Origin: Nitrospira sp. | GTDB lineage: Bacteria; Nitrospirota; Nitrospiria; Nitrospirales; Nitrospiraceae | Direction of reading: 5' to 3' | Length of the DNA: 64,000 nucleotides | Assembly (NCBI GenBank): GCA_029881435.1 | Contig: JAOUMR010000006.1 | Location: 1-64,000, forward strand | Notes under the pieces: generated by a model | The model's database searches: none | The model's input: only the letters and a program-made list of their open reading frames with translations | What the model was told of the DNA's origin: nothing | Position numbers and translations under genes: made by a program | Shown here: positions 1-7,314 of the stretch, in pieces | How positions within the stretch are numbered: position 1 is the stretch's first letter | How the letters are laid out: the number at the start of each line of letters is the position of its first letter

Positions 1-10
1 CCTCTCTCCC

Positions 11-1045
11 ATGGTGGCGTATCCTTTCCCCTCGGCGGCAACCGAGGCGTTGGTTGATTGCTCAACCAAAAGGCTACGCCGCCTTTCTCCTATTTCCACA
101 CCTAAAGATGATACCTCCTTGGCTCTCCATACGCCAACCGTCTCAGCGGCCGAGGTCGCCATTTTCAAGTCGGCCGACGTCACCTATTACAATCACGCTA
201 TACAGGCCTTTCGTGAGACGCTGCCGTCGAACACGGCAATCACTGAATACAATTTTGAGGGAAACCTCGTGCGAGGCCGGGAGGTTGCCACCTCGTTGCG
301 CGCGGCGCCACCAGCCCTGGTACTGGCTGTCGGCTTGAAGGCGGCGCTTGTCGCAAAGTTGGAACTCGTCGATACGCCCGTGCTGTTCTGCTTGGTCCTG
401 AACCCGGAATCGCACGGGCTGTCCACGCCGAACATGACCGGAATCCTCACGCGCGTCCCTCCTGGCGCCCAACTTGCAATGATTCAAAACTTGGCGCCAC
501 ACGTCCGCCGCATCGGGCTCTTGTACGATCCTAGCCAGACCGGAGCGCTGGTCGCGGAGTCGGGTCGCGCTGCTCGCAACCTGGACCTCCAGCTCGTTGC
601 CGTCTCCGTCGAAAACCCATCGGACGTTCCCGGCGCGTTGCGCCGGGTGCTGCCGACGATCGATCTGTTCTGGTTGTTGCAAGACCGAACGATCATCACC
701 GAAGGTTCCATGGAATTCATCGTCCAGGCCACGTTGGAGGCCAAGGTGCCGATGTTCGGATTCTCACCGACACTCGTGCAGCAGGGGGCGCTCGGCGCTC
801 TGGTGATCAATGCACACGACATCGGTCGGCAGACAGGGAATCTGGCGACAGCAATCTTACAGGGCGGATCTCCGTCTCGGCATCCGCCTCAGGATCCCGC
901 GCATCCACAGTTGGCTCTTAACCTTAACTCCGCCGAATATTTTGGGTTGGGTCCATCCAAAGAAATACTGCGTGTGGCCACCCTGTTGTACGGCGGACCG
1001 GGACCCCTGGCTCAGCGAGAAATGACCACGAATCTCATTCCATAA
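11..1045 (+). CDS. ABC-type substrate-binding protein (TrpX/PF04392-like)
   Basis: Resembles the ABC_sub_bind family of periplasmic binding proteins. The family fold starts around residue 48 (VAIFKSADVTYYNHAIQAF), with a typical MTGILTRVPPGAQ segment and the IGLLYDPSQTG strand of the second lobe near the middle. The reading frame is open back to the window edge, the ATG at 11 has no Shine-Dalgarno, and no signal peptide is visible, so the true start may lie outside the window. No permease or ATPase gene follows. The next gene, 39 bp downstream on the same strand, is a membrane histidine kinase, which suggests that this protein may present a ligand to the kinase rather than feed a transporter (inference). 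Family assignment is fairly sure; the substrate is unknown. Confidence 0.75.
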   Translation: MVAYPFPSAATEALVDCSTKRLRRLSPISTPKDDTSLALHTPTVSAAEVAIFKSADVTYYNHAIQAFRETLPSNTAITEYNFEGNLVRGREVATSLRAAPPALVLAVGLKAALVAKLELVDTPVLFCLVLNPESHGLSTPNMTGILTRVPPGAQLAMIQNLAPHVRRIGLLYDPSQTGALVAESGRAARNLDLQLVAVSVENPSDVPGALRRVLPTIDLFWLLQDRTIITEGSMEFIVQATLEAKVPMFGFSPTLVQQGALGALVINAHDIGRQTGNLATAILQGGSPSRHPPQDPAHPQLALNLNSAEYFGLGPSKEILRVATLLYGGPGPLAQREMTTNLIP

Positions 1046-1084
1046 ATCACCTTGTTTCTGTTAGCGCGACAAGGAGCCGCCCTC

Positions 1085-2845
1085 ATGACAACCCTCCCTA
1101 CATCGGCATCCAGCACTGTCCGCCTGACCCTGTGGGCCAAGTTGGTCCTGTTCACAGGCGTGATCGTGGTGTTGACCTGCTCCGCGCAAGGCTGGTTCTT
1201 CATCAAGGAACAGGCTGCCGTCGTCACAAACGGGCTCATCGACAACGGCGTGGTTCTGGCTCGGCATCTCGCCGCAGGCAATCGGTATAGCATCCTGGTC
1301 GGCGACTCGACGCGGATCCGTGAACAAATCGATGGGATACTCACCATCCCACATGTGGCGTATGTCGTAGTCCGGACTTCGGATGGCCTGGTCTTGGGTG
1401 CCGACGGCACCGGGGATTGGCACAGGCTCTTCGTCGATCAGCACGGCGCCGATCTTCTGTCGCCTCCTTCCGATCCGCTGCCGAATTCTGGTGAACCGGT
1501 GACGCGCCCGGTCCGTTTCGATCAAGGCGTTCCTCACCTCGTGGAGTCGGCCCCCTCACTGTTGAGCAATATCCCCGGACTCGTGCTCTACCACCTTGGA
1601 GTCGAGGTTGGATACTTCGACGTGGCGCTGCCGGTTCTCAGTCTGTCCACAGTCTACGACGACGACCCCGCATTGAGTCTCACCTTGAAGGAAACACCGG
1701 ACGTATCGGCGAAGGAAGCAGGCCTGCCGGGGACTCGCCTTGGGACCGTCCAGATCGGATTGTCTGACGCCCATGCCCTGACCGTGCTTCGCTCGCTGGT
1801 TGTTCAGGTCTTGATGCTCACCGGTTTGACCATCGTGCTCGGCACCTTCGGCGTGATCTACCTGGCCCGGCGGATCACTGCCCCGATTAAGTCGCTCACA
1901 GCGGCGGCGTCACGTCTCGAAGCCGGTGATTTCTCCGTCCACTCACCACCCGCTTCGTCCGATGAGATTGGGGACCTAACGCGCACATTCAACAACATGG
2001 CCCACTCGATCGAGCAGCATGAACGGGATCTTCGTGAATTGAACCAGACCCTCGAAACACGGATCCAAGGGCGCACCGCCGAATTGGAAGAGGCAAACCG
2101 CCGACTTCAGGAATTGAATCACCTCAATACAGCGTTGGTGTCAAGCGCCTCGCACGAGCTACGAACGCCCATAACCGCCATGGCCGTTCATCTCTCCAAC
2201 CTGCTTGCCGGGATCGCCGGTACGATCACGCCGCATCAAGGGGAGTCACTGCAGCGCATTCAGGAAAATACCGAGCGACTGCGGCGAATGGTCGACGACC
2301 TGTTGGATCTCTCCCGCCTTCAAGGTCGGCGAGCACCATTCAGTCCGACGCCGGTGCGACTCGACCGGATCATTCATGACACGCTGCTCGTGTTTCTCCA
2401 AGACCGGACGCAGAAAAAGTTGTCGCTGCAAGTGGACGTACCCCAGTCGCTGGATTCCGTCTGGGGCGACGGCGACAGGCTGCGGCAAGTGTTTGCGAAC
2501 CTGATCCACAACGCCATCAAGTTCTCGCCTCCTGGGGGCGCCATCCGTGTAACTGCCATAGGCTCCTGCGTAGGGGTCACAGTCTGCGTCGCCGACTCCG
2601 GCTGCGGGATTCCCTCCGAAGCGATGGGCAGGATTTTTCTGCCGTTCTATCGCTGCTCGAACGGCCCTCGCGCCAGGGGCGCGGGACTCGGTCTTTCCAT
2701 CGTGAAGGAACTCGTGGATCTACACGGAGGGTCGGTACGGGTCGAAAGCACGGTCGGAACAGGCACCCGGTTCTTTGTCGATCTTCCGGTTTCTGCCCCC
2801 TCGTGTACACCGGCCGATATCTCGCTTATAAGTCGGTCCGCTTGA
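1085..2845 (+). CDS. Membrane sensor histidine kinase (HAMP-HisKA-HATPase)
   Basis: Autophosphorylating sensor kinase of the inner membrane. A transmembrane helix lies near residues 18-40, followed by a periplasmic sensor region of about 200 residues, a second helix near 238-262, a HAMP linker (ARRITAPIKSL), a short coiled coil, a HisKA box with the phospho-accepting His around 357 (SHELRTP) and a HATPase domain with N box (NLIHNAIKFSPPGG), G1 (DSGCGIP) and G2 (GAGLGLSIVKELV). I chose ATG 1085 because AAGGAG lies 8 bases upstream; the track start at 1052 is a TTG without such a site. The gene converges with the NtrC-type regulator and their 3' ends overlap by 20 bp, so the two are probably cognate despite opposite strands. 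The preceding binding-protein gene may supply the stimulus. Confidence 0.92.
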   Translation: MTTLPTSASSTVRLTLWAKLVLFTGVIVVLTCSAQGWFFIKEQAAVVTNGLIDNGVVLARHLAAGNRYSILVGDSTRIREQIDGILTIPHVAYVVVRTSDGLVLGADGTGDWHRLFVDQHGADLLSPPSDPLPNSGEPVTRPVRFDQGVPHLVESAPSLLSNIPGLVLYHLGVEVGYFDVALPVLSLSTVYDDDPALSLTLKETPDVSAKEAGLPGTRLGTVQIGLSDAHALTVLRSLVVQVLMLTGLTIVLGTFGVIYLARRITAPIKSLTAAASRLEAGDFSVHSPPASSDEIGDLTRTFNNMAHSIEQHERDLRELNQTLETRIQGRTAELEEANRRLQELNHLNTALVSSASHELRTPITAMAVHLSNLLAGIAGTITPHQGESLQRIQENTERLRRMVDDLLDLSRLQGRRAPFSPTPVRLDRIIHDTLLVFLQDRTQKKLSLQVDVPQSLDSVWGDGDRLRQVFANLIHNAIKFSPPGGAIRVTAIGSCVGVTVCVADSGCGIPSEAMGRIFLPFYRCSNGPRARGAGLGLSIVKELVDLHGGSVRVESTVGTGTRFFVDLPVSAPSCTPADISLISRSA

Positions 2846-4250
2846 TATCAATGTCTTTCTGTTTGAGTAATTTCGTGAAGTAGGTCCGCTGCAGCATTAG
2901 CAGCGCCGCTGCTTTAGTTTGATTTCCTTCCGCCTTCCGCATGGCTTCCTGAATTAACCATCGGCTGTGCGACTCCATCGAGTGATGATACGAGATGGGT
3001 GTCGCATGTTCGGCATTATACGCCTTATCGATTGCCGGCCCTACGGCCGGCAGCCCGAGAAGCTCGGCCGGGATGTCTTGGCAATCCGAGAGAATCACCG
3101 CTCGTGCAACTACGTTCTCGAGTTCGCGGATATTACCGGGCCAATGGTAGTGGCAGAGCGCCTCCTGCGCCGGCGTGGTGAAGTGCTTCCTTTCGGCCCC
3201 ATATCGTCCTCCCTGACGCTCGATGACGTGCGCGGCGAGGGGCAGGATATCTTCCTGCCTGTCGCGTAAGGGTGGCAAGGTTATGGGCAGCACGTTGAAG
3301 CGGTAGTAAAGATCGTCACGGAATGTGCCTTGCCGGACGGCTAGAACCAAATCCTTGTTCGTTGCTGCGATGAATCGAACATCCACTTGAATCTGGTGCG
3401 TGCCGCCGACTCGGTGAAATTCCTTGTCTTGCAACAGGCGCAACATCCGGCTCTGGAGCGCCACCGGCATATCGCCAATTTCATCGAAAAAAACGGTCCC
3501 TCCCTCCGTGGCTTCGATCTTACCTTCCTGCATCTGGCTCGCTCCGGTGAAGGCTCCCCGCTCATGACCGAATAGCTCGTTCTCCAGCAGATATTCTGGC
3601 AGCGCCGCGCAGTTCACGGCCATGAAGCAGCGGTCGGCGCGCCCGCTCCACCGATGAATCGCCCGTGCCAGGAGTTCTTTGCCGGTCCCTGTTTCGCCCA
3701 GCACCAACACGGTGGCGTCCGACGGAGCGACTCTTTGCGCAAAGGCCAGCACGTCCCTCATCTTCCGACTCTCGGCCACGATTGTCGTATACCGAGATTC
3801 GACCTGGGAGCGCAGTTGTCTCACCTCCTTCGCAAGCGATTGCCGGTCCAGGACATTGCGAATAAGGCATTCCAGGTGATTGAGATCGAAGGGTTTCGTC
3901 AAAAAATCTACGACTCCCAGCTTCATGGCTTCGACCGCCCGATTGATGGTCCCGAATGCCGTCAACATGATGACTGGAGGCGTGATGGTCTGGCCAACGG
4001 CTGGCGCGTGGTGGATCGGCTCTGCGCCGGGATTCCCGTTTCTGAGACGTTCCAGGACTTCGATCCCGGTCATGATCGGCAGTTCAAGATCAAGCAGAAC
4101 GAGAGACGGCCGTTCCTGCTGGATAGCCGACAGAGCTTCAGCTCCATCTTTCGCCGTTATGGTGTGATGGCCGGACCATTCGAGGCGTTCTTTGAGACCA
4201 GAGAGGATATCGGGGTCGTCATCGGCGATGAGAATTCGCGCCGGCATCAT
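2826..4250 (-). CDS. Sigma-54-dependent response regulator, NtrC family
   Basis: Activator of sigma-54 RNA polymerase. The receiver domain (about 1-140) has the acidic pocket (ADDD), a phospho-acceptor Asp in LVLLDLELP and the conserved Lys in LTKPFD. It carries a loop insertion of roughly 20 residues between the beta4-side strands (NGNPGAEPIHHAPAVGQ). The AAA+ domain has Walker A (GETGTGKE), the sigma-54 contact loop GAFTGA and Walker B (GGTVFFDEIGDMP). The C-terminus is a Fis-type helix-turn-helix (EGNQTKAAALLMLQRTYF). The length, 474 residues, is normal for the family. It is convergent with, and overlaps, the histidine kinase gene. The ATG at 4250 and the ATG at 4247 are equally possible starts. 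Confidence 0.93.
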   Translation of the reverse strand: MMPARILIADDDPDILSGLKERLEWSGHHTITAKDGAEALSAIQQERPSLVLLDLELPIMTGIEVLERLRNGNPGAEPIHHAPAVGQTITPPVIMLTAFGTINRAVEAMKLGVVDFLTKPFDLNHLECLIRNVLDRQSLAKEVRQLRSQVESRYTTIVAESRKMRDVLAFAQRVAPSDATVLVLGETGTGKELLARAIHRWSGRADRCFMAVNCAALPEYLLENELFGHERGAFTGASQMQEGKIEATEGGTVFFDEIGDMPVALQSRMLRLLQDKEFHRVGGTHQIQVDVRFIAATNKDLVLAVRQGTFRDDLYYRFNVLPITLPPLRDRQEDILPLAAHVIERQGGRYGAERKHFTTPAQEALCHYHWPGNIRELENVVARAVILSDCQDIPAELLGLPAVGPAIDKAYNAEHATPISYHHSMESHSRWLIQEAMRKAEGNQTKAAALLMLQRTYFTKLLKQKDIDIKRTDL

Positions 4251-4583
4251 GGCACCCGTCTATCGTGGAGATAGAACAATACGCAGGACCCGGTCAAAAG
4301 ATCAAGTACAGCCGAGAACAGATGGACACCGGCATCGGGACAATGTACGGACCAGAGGTGCACAGGTATTAAATGGCCTATACACGCTTAACAAGGGGCC
4401 TGGAGCAAGATGTGTGCTCGAGGTCATCATAGAAAGTGTGATGCGGCAAGAATGTGGGCATCCAGGATCGAATGGGAACCGATGCCCATGAATCGAATAC
4501 GATTCATCTCATGACCCGGGCTTGGGATGTATTGGACTCATTCCTGGCTAGGCAGTTTCCCGTCGATCCAACATGGAATGACG
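4251..4583. other. Gene-free stretch of about 330 bp
   Basis: This lies upstream of the NtrC-type regulator and downstream of the J-domain gene (both on the minus strand). The only long ORF (4192..4491 plus) has a composition and sequence typical of a shadow and overlaps the regulator start. I see no tRNA, convincing terminator or -24/-12 sigma-54 promoter in it. It presumably holds the regulator promoter. Confidence 0.5.
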
Positions 4584-5213
4584 CTATCGCCGTTCGTAGA
4601 ACAGCTCAAGCGCCGAGGCAACGCCGTGGACTCGGCCTTGACGAAAGGCCGTTTCGAGACCATTCCGAAGCGCTCGAATCCCGCCTTCATCGACGGGCTT
4701 CGTCACCCCCTGTGACACCATCATCTCAACCGCCACTTCAACCAGACGTTGTTTTCGTCCGTCCATTACTTCTGTGATGAAGTCACCCATAATTTCTGTC
4801 GCTCGCACCGTGACTACAGATTCCAAGAACGAATCATACCCCTGTTCGGCCACAGTTCGTTCTCGAATAATGGCCAACTCCGCCTTCACCCGCTTCACAT
4901 CTTTCATCAAGAGTGCGAACAGTTCTTTCCTTCCTTCGTCGAACAGCTTCTGCTCCATTTCCTTGAGAATGATGCCGGGATCAGCCGCCGCAGCACGTGG
5001 CTCATCTCCCCAGGACAGTCGATCGTAGCTCTTACGCTTTTCCGGGTCACCGACGATTTCATAGGCGGCATTGATCTCTCTGATGCGTTCGTCCGCGTTC
5101 GTCTTGTGCGGGTTACGGTCGGGGTGGTGGGCAAAGACTAGCTTCCGATAAGCCTTTTTGATGTCTTCGTCGGAGGCGTCACGGGAGACACCGAGTACTT
5201 GATAGTAATTCAT
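4584..5213 (-). CDS. J-domain (DnaJ N-terminal) co-chaperone-like protein
   Basis: The first 70 residues form a J domain with the diagnostic HPD motif (AHHPDRN) and the usual helix pattern (YYQVLGVSRDASDEDIKKAY). It therefore should stimulate a DnaK-type ATPase. It lacks the Gly/Phe linker, the four CxxCxGxG zinc repeats and the C-terminal beta domains, so it is not DnaJ itself but a J protein with a private, mostly helical C-terminal region of about 130 residues that I do not recognise. The ORF track starts 33 residues earlier, but those residues are basic and unlike any J protein. ATG 5213 (MNYYQVLG) matches the family N-terminus, although no strong Shine-Dalgarno is visible. It is a single gene on its strand. 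Confidence 0.85.
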   Translation of the reverse strand: MNYYQVLGVSRDASDEDIKKAYRKLVFAHHPDRNPHKTNADERIREINAAYEIVGDPEKRKSYDRLSWGDEPRAAAADPGIILKEMEQKLFDEGRKELFALLMKDVKRVKAELAIIRERTVAEQGYDSFLESVVTVRATEIMGDFITEVMDGRKQRLVEVAVEMMVSQGVTKPVDEGGIRALRNGLETAFRQGRVHGVASALELFYERR

Positions 5214-5354
5214 TCGTGCCACGCGAAAGACTATAGCATGGAGGTTCGGCCGCTTCACCTTGACTGTGGCCAAGATCCTCCTTAGCCTGGCGCAGGCGGT
5301 CATGTGGACCATGGAACAGGTTGGAGCACCTCAAGTAAGAGGCACGTCGGCAGT

Positions 5355-6622
5355 ATGAGCAGTCCCTCCTGGCGATTCGGCGTGACTCGTTACCAATGGT
5401 TGGTGCTTTTCGTCGCCTGGCTTGGTTGGGTCTTCGATTCCATGGATGCGACGATTTATGCCATCGTCTTACATCCCGCCTTGCACGAATTGTTGAATGC
5501 GGAAACCGGACCGCCGACCACCGAACAGATTGGTTGGTACGGCGGGATTATCTTTTCCATCTTCCTCATCGGATGGGCGATCGGTGGCATTACCTTCGGT
5601 ATTCTGGCTGATCGATTCGGACGCACCAAAGTTCTGATCGCCACGATCATCATCTACGCTGTGTTCACCGGAGCTGCCGCGTTGGCGGAGACCTGGTGGC
5701 ACCTCGCACTTGCTCGTTTCCTCACCGCCCTTGGCATCGGCGGCGAATGGGCGGCGGGGGCCGCGATCGTGGCTGAAACATGGCCAGAGGATAAGCGTGC
5801 CAAGGCGGCCGGCATCCTCCAGTCGGCTTGGGCCGTTGGATTTTTTCTGGCGGCCGCGCGATAAACCTCACCTTGAAGGAAGCCTATGGATGGCGCGGGT
5901 TGTTTCTGGTTGGTATCCTTCCCGCGTTCGTCGCCCTACTCGTTCGTTGGTGGGTCAAGGAGCCGGAACGCTGGACCCATGCGCATGAGCAGCAGGCCAT
6001 CCCTCTGACAGCCATCTTTCATGGCGACTTACGGCGTGCGACATTGGTCGGTTCAGCCTTGGTGTTTGTAGCGGTTTTTGGCTTCTGGGGGTCGACGAAT
6101 TGGGCTCCGACACTGATCCGTGAGCTGCCGGACTTAAAAGGACAGGACCCGGCGACACTCACCAAATATGTCAGCTACGCCATTATGGCGCTGAATGCCG
6201 GGGCAATCTTTGGATACCTCGGCTTCGCTCCCCTCGCCGATCGCTTCGGACGGCGACCAGTGTTCGCCTTCATGTGCCTCGGAAGTGTTATCATGTCGCC
6301 CGTCACGTATCTGATGCCGTCGAGTTATGTCGGGGTGTTGATGCTTTTGCCGATCTTAGGGTTCTTTAATAGCGGGATTTTTAGCGGATTTCCAATCTAT
6401 CTCCCAGAGCTGTACCCGACGCAGTTACGGGCCACCGGATTGGGCTTCTGCTTCAATGCCGGTCGCGTGTTGGCGTCAGCTGCTCCATTCTTGACCGGCT
6501 GGCTGGTCACGACTCTCGGCACCTTTGGTCGCGCGGCCAGCACCATCTCCTTGATCTATCTACTTGGACTAGCAGTACTTTTCTTCGCTCCCGAAACCAA
6601 AGGCCGACGCTTACCAGACTAA
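5355..6622 (+). pseudogene. MFS transporter interrupted by a frameshift
   Basis: Two overlapping ORFs (5304..5864 and 5828..6622) encode the front and back halves of one major facilitator superfamily permease. The first has an N-terminal helix with WLGWVFDSMDATIY, the MFS loop-2/3 motif (GILADRFGRTKV) and GGEWAAGAAIVAETW. The second continues with NLTLKEAYGWRGLF, the second-half loop (APLADRFGRRPVF) and PIYLPELYPTQLRATGLG. The join falls at 5853-5866 in a run of alternating GC (gcggccgcgcgata). Removing one CG dinucleotide restores the frame, as would adding one base. Motifs resemble metabolite:proton symporters of the aromatic-acid/sugar porter type; the substrate is unknown. It could be a true recent pseudogene or an assembly error. 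ATG 5355 is the likely start. Confidence 0.85.
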
Positions 6623-6663
6623 CCGTACTTCTAACCCTTGACTTTCCATTTACCAGACTTATT

Positions 6664-7314
6664 ATGAGATCCATGGATACAAACTTGACTCCCAGGATGC
6701 TCACTCATGACGAACGAAAGGCCGCCGAAGCGGCATTTGCTGGTCGTCCATTCAATCCTGCCTGGTCAGAATCCGCCAAGAAAGTCTACGAAGGATTGAC
6801 CGAGGCGATGCCGACCCTGCCGAGCGAGGCAGGCACACCAGGGACAGAGTCTTTGCCGATAGCTTCAGAGTCACAGACTGATGCACTTCAACCATCAGAA
6901 GAGATCCCAATTAAAGCCGCCACCCCTGAAACTCAGATGGCCTCTCGGCAACAAGCCATCGACTCAGGAGTGTTAATCGATGTCACGACCGATGCGAAAA
7001 AACTCGGCCTGAGTTTCTCCGTCACTGTCACCAAACCGCTGTGGGAGGTCGGCATTGCTCCGAGTCAGGAGCTTTCTGAGGAAGACAAATCAGCTCGGCT
7101 TCGAGATGTGCTGATGGCGTTTCGGCTTCGGCTCGCCAATCAAGGAACACTCTCACCGTTGCTCGACTTTCCGGCGATGTTGTCGATGCCGCCGGGAGCA
7201 ATTCCTCAGCCAGTACCATTGTTCGCATTGATTCAACCAGGCGAGCACAATCAGGCGATGGTCACGCTCTTGCTACCGAATGAAATATCAACGACAATCA
7301 TTCCGATGAACTAG
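6664..7314 (+). CDS. Uncharacterised soluble protein, 216 aa
   Basis: I do not recognise this with certainty. There is no signal peptide or membrane helix. Residues 1-50 are charged and helical, residues 50-100 are a low-complexity Ser/Pro/Glu linker, and residues 105-216 look like a folded domain. A segment within it (FSVTVTKPLWEVGI followed by RLRDVLMAF) faintly recalls DUF6573-type proteins, which have a VTxxxWE...RLWDVL pattern; I would not rely on this. Its stop codon overlaps the stop of the convergent CCA-enzyme gene through a shared CTAG. ATG 6673 is an alternative start. Confidence 0.7.
   Translation: MRSMDTNLTPRMLTHDERKAAEAAFAGRPFNPAWSESAKKVYEGLTEAMPTLPSEAGTPGTESLPIASESQTDALQPSEEIPIKAATPETQMASRQQAIDSGVLIDVTTDAKKLGLSFSVTVTKPLWEVGIAPSQELSEEDKSARLRDVLMAFRLRLANQGTLSPLLDFPAMLSMPPGAIPQPVPLFALIQPGEHNQAMVTLLLPNEISTTIIPMN

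Noticed and set aside
3654-4274. Plus-strand ORF of 206 aa
   Set aside because: It is the shadow of the NtrC-type regulator; the minus-strand reading has all catalytic motifs.
4192-4491. Plus-strand ORF of 99 aa in the gap before the J-domain gene
   Set aside because: It overlaps the regulator start, has no Shine-Dalgarno and a random-looking sequence.
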